From: Robertmurraya siralis
GTDB taxonomy: Bacteria > Bacillota > Bacilli > Bacillales > Cytobacillaceae
Reading direction: 5' to 3'
Length of the DNA stretch: 64,000 nt
NCBI RefSeq assembly: GCF_005502275.1
Contig: NZ_SWLZ01000011.1
Location: 1-64,000, forward strand
Position 1 is the stretch's first letter. The number at the start of each line of letters is the position of its first letter. The notes beneath the pieces were generated by a model, which was given only the letters and a program-made list of their open reading frames with translations, was not told the origin of the DNA and ran no database searches. A program made the position numbers and the translations under genes. Positions 20,438 to 30,430 of the stretch are shown here, piece by piece.

Positions 20438-22155
20438 TTTTGCTTCACCCCTACCATTTCATTTATTCCTTTTCCCGGGGCGATCATAGGGTAGACATTT
20501 TCATTAGCGTCAATGCGGAAATCTAATAGCACTGGTTCACGGTTTTGAAGAACTTCAGCCAACACTTCTTCTGCCTTCGCTTCCGATTCAATGACATACC
20601 CTTTAATGTTGTATGCTTCAGCTAGTTTCACAAAAGAAGGCTGCACCGGATTTTTACTATGGGAGTAACGCTCTTCGTAAAATAGTTCTTGCCATTGTCG
20701 AACCATACCTAAAGCAACATTATTGAGAATAACGATTTTAATCGGTAAATTCAGTTCACGAATAACGGCGAGCTCTTGCGTACACATTTGAAATCCACCA
20801 TCTCCAAGAACCGCTAACACAGTGGCATCTTTATCTGCAAGTGCAGCACCAATGCTAGCCGGCAACCCAAATCCCATCGTGCCTAAACCGCCTGAAGTAA
20901 CCCAGCGATTCGCCTTCCCGAACCGATAGTATTGCGCAGCCCACATCTGATGCTGACCGACATCTGTTACGACAATGGCTTCACCATTGGTTTTTTGATA
21001 GAGCATTTCTAACACTTTTTGAGGCTTAAGCGTATTGGCGTTATTTTCATAAACATAAGGATATTCGATTTTCCAGCCTGCTAATGTTTTTAGCCATTCA
21101 TGATGTGAAGGCGGCTTTCCTTCTTGAGCAATTAACTCGATTAAAGCTTCTTTCGCATCTGCTACAACTGGAATTTCCGTCGGAACATTCTTGCCGATTT
21201 CAGCAGGGTCAATATCAATATGCGCCACTGTGGCATTAGGAGCAAAATGTTTTAAGTTTCCTGTCAAACGATCATCGAATCTGGCTCCAATATTGATAAG
21301 TAGATCTGACTCGTATAATGCCATATTAGCCGTATAACAGCCATGCATCCCGGCCATCCCTAAGGAAAGTTCATGTTCAGCAGGAAATCCTCCTAACCCC
21401 AGAAGAGTATGGACAACTGGAATATTTTGCTGTTCCGCATATTCTTTTAATTGACAAGAAGCCTTGCTATGGAGAACTCCGGCACCTGCTAAAATGACCG
21501 GTTTTTTCGCCCGACTGACTGCCTCTGTCAGTTTGCGGATTTGCAAATAATTCGGCTTTAAAGTTGGCTGATAGCCTGGCAAATAGATTTCCCTCTCCTC
21601 CGGAACTTCTGTCACCGCTGTTGCAATGTCCCTCGGAATATCAATTAGAACGGGTCCTGGTCTACCAGAGGTAGCAATATAGAATGCTTCCTTTATGATA
21701 TGGGGAATATCCTCAATATTTCGAACTTGGTAATTGTATTTTGTAATAGGTGTCGTAATCCCTAAAATATCAGCTTCCTGAAAAGCATCCGTCCCAATCA
21801 CACCTGTTGCAACTTGACCTGTAAAGACAACAAGTGGTAGAGAATCGATCATAGCATCCGTTAATCCAGTAACAATATTTGTGGCGCCTGGTCCAGAAGT
21901 TACAATGACGACACCAGGCTTCCCCGTAATTCGAGCATACCCTTCGGCAGCATGGATACCACCTTGCTCATGTCTGGGTAATACGTGAAGAATTTTAGAA
22001 TCATAGATTTTGTCGTAAATTGGCAGTACTGCACCACCTGGATATCCAAAAATGACTTCTACTTTTTCCTTTTCTAACGCTTGCAGCAAAAGCTCCGATC
22101 CGTTTAATGATTTGTTCTCAGCCTTAGTATTTGTTAAGGCGGTTTCCTGTAACAT
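20434..22155 (-). CDS. ilvB: Acetolactate synthase large subunit
   Basis: Thiamine diphosphate-dependent catalytic subunit (573 aa from 22155; the frame is open to 22191). I choose [20 protein letters not shown] because GGAGGG lies six bases before it and the length then equals the B. subtilis enzyme. Signatures: [13 protein letters not shown], catalytic Glu in [15 protein letters not shown], and the ThDP motif [29 protein letters not shown]. First gene of the ilvBHC-leuBCD operon, behind a leucine T-box. Confidence 0.96.
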   Translation of the reverse strand: MLQETALTNTKAENKSLNGSELLLQALEKEKVEVIFGYPGGAVLPIYDKIYDSKILHVLPRHEQGGIHAAEGYARITGKPGVVIVTSGPGATNIVTGLTDAMIDSLPLVVFTGQVATGVIGTDAFQEADILGITTPITKYNYQVRNIEDIPHIIKEAFYIATSGRPGPVLIDIPRDIATAVTEVPEEREIYLPGYQPTLKPNYLQIRKLTEAVSRAKKPVILAGAGVLHSKASCQLKEYAEQQNIPVVHTLLGLGGFPAEHELSLGMAGMHGCYTANMALYESDLLINIGARFDDRLTGNLKHFAPNATVAHIDIDPAEIGKNVPTEIPVVADAKEALIELIAQEGKPPSHHEWLKTLAGWKIEYPYVYENNANTLKPQKVLEMLYQKTNGEAIVVTDVGQHQMWAAQYYRFGKANRWVTSGGLGTMGFGLPASIGAALADKDATVLAVLGDGGFQMCTQELAVIRELNLPIKIVILNNVALGMVRQWQELFYEERYSHSKNPVQPSFVKLAEAYNIKGYVIESEAKAEEVLAEVLQNREPVLLDFRIDANENVYPMIAPGKGINEMVGVKQK

Positions 22156-22194
22156 TCCTTGCCCTCCTCTTTCCTTAGCTATTTTTTTCAAAAA

Positions 22195-22330
22195 TTAAGG
22201 CGCTTTTCGCAGGCAATATTGCGACTTGCATAAACGATGGATAGCATCGCAAGCGCCGTGCAAAACCGATAATCATGCTTTGAATTTTGCAAGAAGTGCA
22301 AATGTCTATTTCTGACCATTTGCGTAAGCA
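22195..22330 (-). ncRNA. Structured leader segment between T-box terminator and ilvB
   Basis: This 136-base stretch lies after the T-box terminator and before the ilvB ribosome binding site. It can fold. GGCGCTT (22199-22205) pairs with AAGCGCC (22250-22256), enclosing CGATG-loop-CATCG and a second small stem, and GCAAATG (22300-22306) pairs with CATTTGC (22319-22325). It is not part of the T-box itself, and the 61-codon frame over it has no plausible start signal. Possible roles are mRNA stabilisation or processing; none is shown. Confidence 0.4.
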
Positions 22331-22357
22331 GTTGATCCATTAAAAAAATTGACAATA

Positions 22358-22650
22358 TAAAAAACCCTTCCACCCCTCGTAAGCCCAGTTAAATCTAGGC
22401 AAAAGGGATGAAAAGGCTTTGTAGCATTTCCACGGTACCACCCTTGTTCATGCTCTCTGGCATGCACTTATGGCTATTATCTAGCCGTTTTGATAACGAG
22501 TGTTGCCACTCGACTGTCCCTACTAGAAACTCTTTCAAGACAGCACTCTGAGGTGAGTTCATTTTATGCTGTGACCACCGGTTCTCAGCATTTCCGGCTC
22601 TCTGTCGATCCACATAACATAAAACTACTTATCCTCTTCGTCGCTTTTCC
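22358..22650 (-). promoter_or_regulatory. T-box leader, leucine specifier (ilv-leu operon)
   Basis: The T-box core AAGGGTGGTACCGTGG lies at about 22430-22445. The specifier loop reads GAA-CTC-ACC, with CTC (Leu) at 22555-22557. The terminator pairs 22405-22416 with 22365-22376 (12 bp with G-T pairs) ahead of a T-run at 22358-22364; its long loop holds an inner hairpin. Uncharged tRNA-Leu should stabilise the antiterminator and turn on ilvBHC-leuBCD. The upstream gene ilvE ends at 22668, so the promoter probably overlaps its 3' end. Confidence 0.93.
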
Positions 22651-22667
22651 ATATAATTTTTTTATCC

Positions 22668-23570
22668 CTAACTTACACGTGGTGTCGTTTCGCTATATAC
22701 CTTAACACCATCCATGACAACTCGTTCTCTAAATTTCGCTAATAATCGGTTTGTGTGTACTCCAGGAGCACCATCACCAATTACTCTCCCATCCACTTTC
22801 ACAACCGCAATTACTTCTGCAGCTGTACCAGTAAGAAAAACTTCATCTGCTGTATACACATCGTGTCGTGTAAATGGTTCTTCTTTAACCTCGTATCCAA
22901 GTTCTTTTGCGATATCAATGACAGCATTTCTAGTAATTCCATCAAGTGCACCAACATAACCTGGAGGAGTTAAAAAGCTGCCGTCTTTGAAAATAAAGAC
23001 GTTATCAGCCGATCCTTCTGCGACATAGCCTTGATCATTTAACATGAGCGCTTCACTCACATTCGCTAAATGAGCTTCTATTCTAACTAATACATTGTTC
23101 AAATAATTAAGTGATTTTACCTTTGGACTTAATACATCAGGACGATTTCTTCTTGTTGCCACGGTAATAATTTCAAGCCCTGTTTCATAGAGTTCCTTTG
23201 GAAAAATGGATAATGGCTCCACAATGACGATAACACTTGCTTTTGCACACTTATAAGGGTCCAACCCAAGATCGCCGACTCCCCTAGAAACGACGACTCT
23301 TATATAAGCATCTTCAACATTGTTCTTTTCAACCGTATTCGCAATGATTTCTGTTAACTCATCTTCCGTATAAGGAATCGTAAGCAGAATCGATTTTGCA
23401 GAGTTGTACAAGCGCTTCATATGCTCTTTCATCCTAAAAATATTGCCACTATATACTCGAATTCCTTCGAATACCCCATCCCCATAGAGGAAACCATGGT
23501 CATAAACAGATACCTTGGCATTTTCTTTCGTGACATATTGATCATTTAAAAAAATCCATTGCTCTGACAC
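22668..23570 (-). CDS. ilvE: Branched-chain amino-acid aminotransferase
   Basis: PLP-dependent class IV aminotransferase (300 aa) for the final step of valine, leucine and isoleucine synthesis. Signatures: VYDHGFLYGDGVFEGIRVYS near residues 23-42, Schiff-base lysine in SPKVKSLNYLNNVL around 160, and cofactor loop EGSADNVFIFKDG followed by GITRNAVIDIAKELG. D-amino-acid transaminase and ADC lyase share the fold, but the position just upstream of the leucine T-box and ilvB favours BCAT. Length is normal. It is outside the T-box control region. Confidence 0.92.
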   Translation of the reverse strand: MSEQWIFLNDQYVTKENAKVSVYDHGFLYGDGVFEGIRVYSGNIFRMKEHMKRLYNSAKSILLTIPYTEDELTEIIANTVEKNNVEDAYIRVVVSRGVGDLGLDPYKCAKASVIVIVEPLSIFPKELYETGLEIITVATRRNRPDVLSPKVKSLNYLNNVLVRIEAHLANVSEALMLNDQGYVAEGSADNVFIFKDGSFLTPPGYVGALDGITRNAVIDIAKELGYEVKEEPFTRHDVYTADEVFLTGTAAEVIAVVKVDGRVIGDGAPGVHTNRLLAKFRERVVMDGVKVYSETTPRVS

Positions 23571-24140
23571 GAAACCACCTCTTCGCTTTAATATAAAACC
23601 GCTTTAAACGACTGAAATTTAATGTTAAAAAAAGATATATCTTAAGATTCAAAAAATTTTCAGCACCTATGTTTTTTAGCTAGTTCATTTCTCCGTGAAT
23701 ATTTATTTGAGGACTATCTTACTCGCATTTTCCGCCTTCGTCAACAGTATTTTTGCGAATTGTGCGATTATTTATATTTATCTGTCTAATTGGATACGCT
23801 TACATTATTGATGTGACGATATTCCTGTCTGAGAAAATTTTTATATTTTTTTGATAATTCAAATTGATTTTTTCCACTTAGAAAAAGGCTTATTTTTTTG
23901 ATGTAAGTATAATAGAAGAAAGATGGATTTTATGTAAGAAAATCTAACATGAAAGAAAGCGCTTAAATAATTGCTGAAGTTTAATGAAATTGAAAAAAGT
24001 TATATCATTAGTTTTTGATATTTATCGGTATTGTTTTTGGCTCATTTTATCAACATTGCTTAACAAAGGCTGAAAATAAAAAAACGTTAAGTCACATGAG
24101 ATGCAACTTAACGAATATGTACAAAATTGGTGTGTGTAAA
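23571..24140. other. Gap between ilvE and tRNA-Arg
   Basis: AT-rich, with the tRNA terminator at 24078-24113. A partial CodY-like string (AATTTTCAG at about 23648-23656) lies 80 bases upstream of ilvE but matches only about 10 of 15 consensus positions, so it is not called. No ORF was recognised. Confidence 0.55.
24078..24113 (-). terminator. Terminator after tRNA-Arg
   Basis: Stem CGTTAAGT with ACTTAACG (24085-24092, 24106-24113), followed on the minus strand by a T-run. It is 27 bases beyond the tRNA 3' end. Confidence 0.85.
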
Positions 24141-24217
<77 letters not shown>

Positions 24218-24552
24218 AAATCATATAATCATTATTTAATTTTGTGCACTCAAAAAATATTTCGTTCGCCATACTACGAAAAGTGCGGCTTCTTTCTGCA
24301 AGGACATTTTTTATTATATTGTGCTAATAATTAAAAGTCAACAGGAAAATTAAGTTTTTTACGTTTTCTTTTTGACGGAAAGGGGGGGAAATGCTCTCCC
24401 CCATAGGTTATATAGCTCTTACTTTTCATATTTAGGTCGCAAGCACGGAGCATTTAATAATATATTAGCGATAATTTTGTTATATCGGCGAAATTTAAGA
24501 TTTATTAGCGATATTACAATTACAATTATAATCGTAAATACTAAAAAAACCG
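24218..24552. other. Gap between tRNA-Arg and ysnB
   Basis: AT-rich with several imperfect TTAGCGATA / TATCGGCG-type short repeats at about 24469-24535. No gene, terminator or clear promoter was recognised; the tRNA promoter should lie here. Confidence 0.5.
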
Positions 24553-25071
24553 CTAGCGCTCTAACAAAAATCTTTGATGCAAGTCCGTCATTTCTCCTGA
24601 ATCATAGTCATACACATGAAGGTCGACTGTTGTACCTTGAATGTTCAGAATCACATAAGTTCTCTCTCTTCTTCCCCTCGGAAGCCGGAGACTGCCAGGA
24701 TTAATAAATAACTTATTTCGCACCATTTCCGCTCCTAGTAGATGGGAATGACCAAAACAAACAATATCCGCATTTACTTCTTCAGCACGATATTGGAGCT
24801 GTATGAGCGATGACTTCACAGAAAACAAATGACCGTGTGCAACGAAAAGACGAAACCGATCAAGATCTTTTATTATCTCCTTTTCAAAGTCATTGCCAAA
24901 ATCGCAATTTCCCCTTACTACATGAAAACCTTGAAGCTCCTTATCCTGCTTTGAGAGCTCAGAATCCCCACAGTGAATCATTAAGTCGATGTCTTTTTCA
25001 TGTCTAGCTTTCAATTCAGTCAACTCTTTTCGCTGACCGTGGCTGTCACTAACGATTAACACTTTTGCCAT
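24553..25071 (-). CDS. ysnB: YfcE/MJ0936-type metallophosphoesterase YsnB
   Basis: Small calcineurin-like phosphodiesterase (172 aa). The five metal-site motifs are all present: DSHG (residue about 8), HCGDSE (about 33), GNCDFG (about 55), AHGH (about 79) and FGHSH (about 106). The physiological substrate is unknown; homologues hydrolyse artificial phosphodiesters. It is the last gene of gerM-rph-rdgB-ysnB, starting 18 bases after rdgB. No clear terminator follows. Confidence 0.9.
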   Translation of the reverse strand: MAKVLIVSDSHGQRKELTELKARHEKDIDLMIHCGDSELSKQDKELQGFHVVRGNCDFGNDFEKEIIKDLDRFRLFVAHGHLFSVKSSLIQLQYRAEEVNADIVCFGHSHLLGAEMVRNKLFINPGSLRLPRGRRERTYVILNIQGTTVDLHVYDYDSGEMTDLHQRFLLER

Positions 25072-25089
25072 ATTCCCGCACCTTCTATA

Positions 25090-25692
25090 TCATGCATTAA
25101 ATTTCCCTGATTGGATGATTTCTTCTAATTTTTTCAACGCATTGGCCCGATGGCTGATCTGATTTTTTTCGCTTGGTTCAAGCTCTGCCATCGCTTTTCC
25201 TAATTCATTGACAAAAAATATTGGATCATAGCCGAAGCCATTGACTCCTCTTCTAGTTCTCAAAATCACGCCTTCACAAGTGCCATTTACTGTAAATGTC
25301 TTTCCATCTGGTTCAGCAACCGCTAAAGCGCAATAAAACCTCGCTGTCCTTTCCTCATCCGGGACTTCTTTTAATTGCTCAAGTACTTTATCAATATTCG
25401 CTTCATCATCTTTTGCCAAACCGGCATAGCGTGCAGAGTAAATACCCGGCGCTCCATTAAGCGCATCTATGACCAGCCCAGAATCATCAGCAATAACAAC
25501 CTGGCCAGTTCTTTCAGCGACTGCTTTTGCTTTTATTATGGCATTTTCCTCAAAGGTTTGGCCCGTTTCCTCAATATCTTCGATTTCATCAAAATCTAAT
25601 AATGTTTTTACCTCATAACCGAGAGGCTGAAACATTCTTACAAATTCCAGTGCTTTACCACGATTTTTTGTAGCTATAATAATCGTTTTCAT
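25090..25692 (-). CDS. rdgB: dITP/XTP pyrophosphatase (RdgB/HAM1)
   Basis: House-cleaning nucleoside triphosphate pyrophosphatase (200 aa) that removes dITP and XTP from the pool; ysnA in B. subtilis. Signatures: [13 protein letters not shown] at the N-terminus, [39 protein letters not shown], and [10 protein letters not shown] near the C-terminus, followed by ISHRANAL. Its start overlaps the rph stop by four bases (25689-25692), so translation is coupled to the RNase PH gene. Confidence 0.95.
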   Translation of the reverse strand: MKTIIIATKNRGKALEFVRMFQPLGYEVKTLLDFDEIEDIEETGQTFEENAIIKAKAVAERTGQVVIADDSGLVIDALNGAPGIYSARYAGLAKDDEANIDKVLEQLKEVPDEERTARFYCALAVAEPDGKTFTVNGTCEGVILRTRRGVNGFGYDPIFFVNELGKAMAELEPSEKNQISHRANALKKLEEIIQSGKFNA

Positions 25693-26444
25693 TTTGTTCC
25701 ATTCTCCTCGATTTTTGCAGTGGCTTCTTCGCCAATTGCTTCCCTTTGGTGCTCAAATATTGCGCTTATTCCCTCTTGGGCAGCCTTTAACAATTGCTGT
25801 AATTGCCCGTAGGAAAAGGTGGATTCTTCTCCAGTACCTTGAACTTCAACAAACTCACCATTCCCCGTCATCACAACATTCATATCCACATTCGCATTAG
25901 AATCTTCTATATAATTTAAATCTAAAACAACATTACCATCTTCAAGAATGCCAACGCTCGTCGCTGCTAAGAAATCCTTGATCGGGTATTTAGAGAGCTT
26001 TTTTTCAAGATAGAGCTTATGTACCGCTTCAGTCATCGCAACGAAAGCACCCGTGATAGAAGCCGTTCTAGTCCCTCCATCCGCTTGAATAACATCGCAA
26101 TCAATCCAAATCGTTCTTTCGCCGAGAGCATCCAAATCGACGACTGCCCTTAGCGCTCTTCCGATCAGACGTTGAATTTCCATTGTTCGTCCAGTTATCT
26201 TTCCTTTCGCTGCTTCTCTTATATTACGCTGTCCTGTAGCACGCGGCAGCATGGAGTATTCAGCAGTAATCCACCCTTTCCCTTGACCTCTCATAAAAGG
26301 CGGTACTTTTTCTTCAATACTGGCTGTGCAAATTACTTTTGTCTTTCCCACAGTAATTAGTACAGAGCCTTCAGGATGCATCAAATAATTTGTATCAATC
26401 TCAATAGGGCGCATCTGGTACGGTTGTCTTTCATCTGCTCGCAT
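25689..26444 (-). CDS. rph: Ribonuclease PH
   Basis: Phosphorolytic 3'-5' exoribonuclease that trims tRNA 3' ends (251 aa from 26444). The frame is open to 26480, but GGAGG lies nine bases before the ATG of [20 protein letters not shown] and family members start there. A second ATG two codons upstream is too close to the Shine-Dalgarno. Signatures: [20 protein letters not shown] and [20 protein letters not shown]; the active-site region [21 protein letters not shown] follows. It forms a hexamer in known members. Confidence 0.95.
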   Translation of the reverse strand: MRADERQPYQMRPIEIDTNYLMHPEGSVLITVGKTKVICTASIEEKVPPFMRGQGKGWITAEYSMLPRATGQRNIREAAKGKITGRTMEIQRLIGRALRAVVDLDALGERTIWIDCDVIQADGGTRTASITGAFVAMTEAVHKLYLEKKLSKYPIKDFLAATSVGILEDGNVVLDLNYIEDSNANVDMNVVMTGNGEFVEVQGTGEESTFSYGQLQQLLKAAQEGISAIFEHQREAIGEEATAKIEENGTK

Positions 26445-26504
26445 ACTCATTTTCCTCCTTTTCCCAATTGTTCCCATCAAAAAAGCACCATAATGAAAGG
26501 AACA

Positions 26505-26543
26505 ATAAAGAAGAGGTGGCTATGAATCAAGCCACCTTCTTCT
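26505..26543 (-). terminator. Hairpin between gerM and rph
   Basis: Stem GAAGaGGTGGCT with AGCCACCTTCTTC (about 26509-26521 and 26530-26542). On the minus strand the run after it is TCTTCTTTATTG, so it is a weak terminator or attenuator rather than a full stop. Confidence 0.55.
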
Positions 26544-26577
26544 GCTGTCCTATTTATAGTATATCAAAAAAGAGTTT

Positions 26578-27627
26578 TTAAAAACTAATTGTATTTACTT
26601 TTTCAGGTCTTGTCACAGGTTCTACAAGCTTTTCTCCATTTTCCTTTACAAGCTCGGCTTCTCCATCAACCATTACTTCCACACTTTCAATTCCGTCCTG
26701 CTCTGTTAAGGATAAGACAAGCATGTTTAAAACATGTTCAGAAATAATTTTTTCCTCAAAGCTCCCATAAATAGATTCATTGAAGTTCAATGTCACTTTC
26801 CCTTCTTCAATTTTCGGCTCCTCAAGCAATTCGACATCAGGTGAGAAGTCATTGATTAATGTCGATGAGTAGCTCGGCCCTTTAACCAGTTCAGCAACAA
26901 CACCTTCTACATTGTTTTCCTCAACTCGGCGTGTAACTGGCACGTAATAATAAGAACCTTCTTCGCCTGAAACATAGTATACAGTGGCTGCTTTCGTATT
27001 GGTAATATCAACAACGTCTGTCGTATCAAGATTAATCCCATTTTCCCTGCTAACCGTTTTTCCAATCGGAGTTCCTGCAACCGGCATTTCAGTTAGTTCA
27101 TGGCCATTTAATTTCAATTTAACATTCTCCACTGAGTCAAACTGGGTTACAGTCCATGTAACCGCCTCTAAAATCTTCAATTCATCCTCAGGTTTATAAT
27201 TTTTAAATTCATTAGAAAAGTCTACAACTGCAGTATTGTCTGTAATATCGACGCTTACCTCCGTTTCAGCAGGCAGTACAGCTGTAAAGCCATTCGGAAG
27301 CATATCCGTAACTGGCCCTCCTTCAACTAAATACTCAAGAGCTTGCTTCGCAACCGACTCCGTTTTCGGTAATGAAAAAGTCTGTGGTACTACATAGCCG
27401 TTCTTATCGAATAAATACAGTTCCGTCTTCACACTACCTTCACTTGCCTCTTCTGTATTTTCCTCTCCTTCCGTTCCCTCTATTACCTGGCCATCATCCG
27501 TGTATGTAACCGTTTGTGGCGGATCGATTTTCTCCTTTTCCTTCCCCTCCAGCAAGCCACAGCCAGACAAGAGAACAGATAAAGTAATCATTGATGTTAG
27601 TACAATTGTTCTTTTATTAATGGACAT
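26578..27627 (-). CDS. gerM: Germination/sporulation lipoprotein GerM
   Basis: Lipoprotein needed for normal sporulation and germination in B. subtilis (349 aa from 27627). The start MSINKRTIVLTSMITLSVLL is set by GGAGGG six bases upstream; the frame is open 11 codons further. Signal peptide ends in the lipobox LSGC, so the mature Cys is about residue 22. Two GerMN domains follow (about residues 90-200 and 225-335), each with the TVDVxxFS/LNF-type beta core, e.g. NTAVVDFSNEF and KVTLNFNESIYGSFEEK. Usually made in the mother cell. Confidence 0.93.
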   Translation of the reverse strand: MSINKRTIVLTSMITLSVLLSGCGLLEGKEKEKIDPPQTVTYTDDGQVIEGTEGEENTEEASEGSVKTELYLFDKNGYVVPQTFSLPKTESVAKQALEYLVEGGPVTDMLPNGFTAVLPAETEVSVDITDNTAVVDFSNEFKNYKPEDELKILEAVTWTVTQFDSVENVKLKLNGHELTEMPVAGTPIGKTVSRENGINLDTTDVVDITNTKAATVYYVSGEEGSYYYVPVTRRVEENNVEGVVAELVKGPSYSSTLINDFSPDVELLEEPKIEEGKVTLNFNESIYGSFEEKIISEHVLNMLVLSLTEQDGIESVEVMVDGEAELVKENGEKLVEPVTRPEKVNTISF

Positions 27628-28005
27628 GCATATCCCTCCAAAGACAGTTTGTACTAACATATATACGAGCTTAATTTTAAATTAGACCGTTTCGCAACAA
27701 AAAAATTGGACAATCGAAAATCATTCTGAATCATTGCCAAGTCTACTGTTATTTTTTCAATCAACACTTCCAGTCTCAATGAATGATTTGCATTAAGATT
27801 TAAAGCCCCTCTTACCAATCTCGGCCTAAACGGACCCACAAAACAAGTTTTAATACTGGATTCTACCAAAAGCCTGTAATCGTACTCAATTTCTTTCCTA
27901 TCGAAAATTTTCAGATAGGTTAAGAAAATTGAGCAACATTTTCACCTATTCATAATATGAAAATGACTATCAAGACAACTCAAAGCATTCATCATTCATC
28001 TTTAT
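27628..28005. other. Gap upstream of gerM
   Basis: Contains a CodY-like string AATTTTCAGATAGGT at 27906-27920, matching 12 of 15 consensus positions, about 280 bases before gerM. I do not call it, as no promoter is placed with it. Otherwise no feature; the 71-codon frame at 27654-27869 is not convincing. Confidence 0.45.
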
Positions 28006-28395
28006 TTACTGAAACTTTTTAGCGACAAAGAATTCGACTAAAGGTAGTAGAATCATCGCTAAACCTAATATTGCTAACAGAAAGACATTGATTGTACCAT
28101 TTACTATTTCGTCAGCTGCCACAGCAATCAGAATTAAGAATAATAGAATGAAATAGCTGATTTTTGAGCTTTTTTCTGTAATTCGTTGACCAAGTTCCTC
28201 CTCGATTAGTATTCCGTCTTTCTCTTCTTTATTTCCCCATGTGATTGTCGATAAAAACATCATTAATAACGTGCCAATTACGATAACTTCTTGGAAGCCA
28301 ACTGCTTTTCCCGTAATAATATTAAAAATTGTGTAGCCTATTACAATTAGAGTAGCTGTACCAATTACTACAGCACCTATTTTTCGTGTCTTCAT
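28006..28395 (-). CDS. Small integral membrane protein, DUF2178-like
   Basis: Protein of 129 aa with about four hydrophobic segments (residues about 7-28, 35-52, 80-97 and 101-122), with a charged loop GNKEEKDGILIEEELGQRIT in the middle. It resembles DUF2178-type proteins that are encoded next to small XRE regulators. Its ATG shares one base with the stop of the upstream regulator gene (TAATG at 28395), so the two are translationally coupled. Such pairs are often linked to stress or antimicrobial responses, but no function is shown. Absent from this place in B. subtilis. Confidence 0.75.
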   Translation of the reverse strand: MKTRKIGAVVIGTATLIVIGYTIFNIITGKAVGFQEVIVIGTLLMMFLSTITWGNKEEKDGILIEEELGQRITEKSSKISYFILLFLILIAVAADEIVNGTINVFLLAILGLAMILLPLVEFFVAKKFQ

Positions 28396-28595
28396 TAAAT
28401 TTCCCCCTCATCACAAAATAAATGATCAACTGTCATCTCCAAAGTTTTCGCAAGCTTAAAAGCTAATTGTAAACTTGGGTCATATTTGTTATTTTCAATC
28501 GCATTAATTGTTTGCCTACTCACATTACATAAATCAGCTAACTTCCCTTGGGAAATGCCTTTCTTTTCCCGGCATTCTTTTATTCTATTTTTCAT
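28395..28595 (-). CDS. XRE-family HTH regulator (YozG-like)
   Basis: Minimal Cro/CI-type repressor (66 aa) that is almost only a helix-turn-helix: ISQGKLADLCNVSRQTINAI at residues 15-34 is the HTH, followed by ENNKYDPSLQLAFKLAKTLE. No ligand or oligomerisation domain. It probably controls itself and the membrane protein encoded one base downstream. An inverted AAAATATGTTTTAC-rich stretch at about 28620-28650 could be its operator, but this is a guess. The gene pair interrupts the usual gerM-racE neighbourhood. Confidence 0.85.
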   Translation of the reverse strand: MKNRIKECREKKGISQGKLADLCNVSRQTINAIENNKYDPSLQLAFKLAKTLEMTVDHLFCDEGEI

Positions 28596-28860
28596 ATGAA
28601 CAGCACCTTCAAATCAAAGTGAATGTAAAACATATTTTACACCCATATTATAAAATAAGACGAAACAGGATGTCAAAGATCTTTTACATGTGTTCTCCTT
28701 TTAATATTTATGTGTTTTATGATTCTATTGATATTAGCTCATTTCGTGAGAAATCTTAGTCCCTCACATTTTTTAGCTATAACCAAAAAATAGCTTTGAC
28801 TCGAAGAAAATTTTTTTCTTTGAGTCAAAGCAAACATGAGCCATAAATTTCCTGACATAA

Positions 28861-28886
28861 AAAAAAGCCCCCTTACAGGAGGCTTT
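28861..28886 (-). terminator. Terminator overlapping the racE stop codon
   Basis: AAGCCtCC pairs with GGgGGCTT around a loop that contains the TAA of racE (28873-28875), followed on the minus strand by eight Ts. The last codons of the gene therefore form the 5' arm. Confidence 0.85.
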
Positions 28887-29691
28887 CAGTCTTGCTTTCA
28901 ATTTTGATTGTTTGCACATGAAGGATGCTTTTCCCTAACCATTGGCATGCTATTTTAGAAAAAATGCTGCTTGATCCGGTCGTGTAATACTCATGAGCAG
29001 GAACGGCGCTATTAGTTGTTAAAAGACCTTTATAATAAAGAATACTGCTCACCTCTCGTGCAGTTTCTTCACCTGAGCTTATTACTTTTACACTTTCGCC
29101 CATCATCGATTTAATAATCGGTTCTAGTAAAGGATAATGAGTGCAGCCGAGAATAAGAGTATCCAGCCCTTGATTCTTTAACGGAGCAAGGGTTTCTGCC
29201 ACTACCCGTCTGGCAACAGGCCCATCGTATTCTCCACTTTCTACTAATGGAACAAATTTGGGGCAGGCTAATCCGCTGACTGAAACAGATCCGTTGATAG
29301 ACTTTAAGGCTGTTTCGTATGCTCTACTCTTTATCGTTCCCTCTGTGCCAATGACGCCAATTTTATAATTCTCTGTCACCTTTAATGCAGAAATTGCTCC
29401 TGGATAAATAACACCAAGCACAGGAATTGGCAATGTCTGTCTAATTTCTTCCAAAGCAACAGCCGTTGCTGTATTACAAGCAATGACAAGCATTTTTATA
29501 TTCTTCCCCAATAAAAAATTGGTCAGCTGCCATGTAAATTTCTTCACTTCTTCGCCCGTCCGTGGACCATATGGACAGCGGGCTGTATCGCCCAAATAAA
29601 GAATTTTTTCATACGGTAATTGGCGCATAATTTCTTTCGCAACTGTTAATCCGCCAATACCAGAATCAATAACTCCAATTGGTTGTTCCAA
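28873..29691 (-). CDS. racE: Glutamate racemase
   Basis: Cofactor-independent racemase (272 aa) supplying D-glutamate for peptidoglycan. The two catalytic cysteines are Cys72 (in VIACNTATA) and Cys183 (in LGCTHYPLL). The N-terminal [19 protein letters not shown] and acid-base Asp9 are intact. Length is normal. It starts 10 bases after ysmB, and the two are probably cotranscribed as in B. subtilis. Confidence 0.96.
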   Translation of the reverse strand: MEQPIGVIDSGIGGLTVAKEIMRQLPYEKILYLGDTARCPYGPRTGEEVKKFTWQLTNFLLGKNIKMLVIACNTATAVALEEIRQTLPIPVLGVIYPGAISALKVTENYKIGVIGTEGTIKSRAYETALKSINGSVSVSGLACPKFVPLVESGEYDGPVARRVVAETLAPLKNQGLDTLILGCTHYPLLEPIIKSMMGESVKVISSGEETAREVSSILYYKGLLTTNSAVPAHEYYTTGSSSIFSKIACQWLGKSILHVQTIKIESKTESLL

Positions 29692-29701
29692 ATAACTCGC
29701 C

Positions 29702-30160
29702 TCATTCTCGCATATCTTGATGTAATCGCATTAAATTATCTTTAAGCGCAATAACCTCTTCCGCAGAAAAATTTCGCAATACCTCTTGAAGGTACGCTTG
29801 ACGTTTTTTGATTACTTCATCAATAATTCGTTCACCTTCCTCCAAAAGGTGTATTCGCACAACTCTTCGATCATTCGGATCTTTCACACGCTTGACAAGC
29901 TCATTTTTTTCCATCCGATCAACCAAATCTGTTGTCGTGCTGAATGCTAAATACATTTTATTCGATAACTCCCCGATTGTCATGTCTCCTTCCTCAAAGA
30001 GCCATTGCAATGCGACAAATTGAGGAGGAGTAATCGTATAGTTACTCAATATCTCTCTACCTTTTTGCTTAATAATTCCAGCTATGTATCGCAAGTCTTT
30101 TTCAATTTCCGCAACAATATCTAAGCCGTTGTTCTCTTGTATTTCCTCACGCTCCATCAT
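29702..30160 (-). CDS. ysmB: MarR-family regulator YsmB
   Basis: Winged-helix regulator (152 aa from 30160; open frame to 30193). AGGGAG lies seven bases before the ATG of [20 protein letters not shown]. The winged HTH is in the middle: [20 protein letters not shown] is the recognition-helix region and [21 protein letters not shown] is the wing. It lies directly upstream of racE. The ligand and targets are unknown. Confidence 0.9.
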   Translation of the reverse strand: MMEREEIQENNGLDIVAEIEKDLRYIAGIIKQKGREILSNYTITPPQFVALQWLFEEGDMTIGELSNKMYLAFSTTTDLVDRMEKNELVKRVKDPNDRRVVRIHLLEEGERIIDEVIKKRQAYLQEVLRNFSAEEVIALKDNLMRLHQDMRE

Positions 30161-30395
30161 TCCACAACTCCCTACTTTTAAAATACTACACAAGTTTTAT
30201 TTCCATATTTAAAATCAAATGTGTAATGATTGATTAAACCCGTTCAAACATGCTTTTTCTTTTATTTTCTACTTTTTTCACATAAATTTCAAGCAAAATT
30301 CGCAGCGAGAATGTCGAAGTATGTCGAACAAAACAATTTTCACTAAACCAAAACCGTTGTTGAAATCGATTTTTGACTGAAGCGATTTTACGAGT

Positions 30396-30426
30396 AAACC
30401 GGCTTCCAAAAATGGATAGCCGGTTT
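30396..30426 (-). terminator. Hairpin just after gerE
   Basis: Stem AAACCGGCT with AGCCGGTTT (30396-30404, 30418-30426), four bases after the gerE stop. The T-run on the minus strand is short (TTTACTCG), so termination may be weak. Confidence 0.6.
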
Positions 30427-30430
30427 GCAT

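Noticed and set aside
22188-22613. Two short minus-strand ORFs in the ilvB leader
   Set aside because: They overlap the T-box and the folded segment; composition follows the RNA structure.
23648-23662. CodY-like site upstream of ilvE
   Set aside because: Only about 10 of 15 positions match; control of ilvE by CodY is plausible but the sequence does not show it.
24372-24704. 110-codon plus-strand ORF over the ysnB 3' end
   Set aside because: Antisense shadow of ysnB extended into the AT-rich gap.
27906-27920. CodY-like site upstream of gerM
   Set aside because: 12 of 15 matches in an AT-rich gap, with no promoter placed and no metabolic reason for CodY control.
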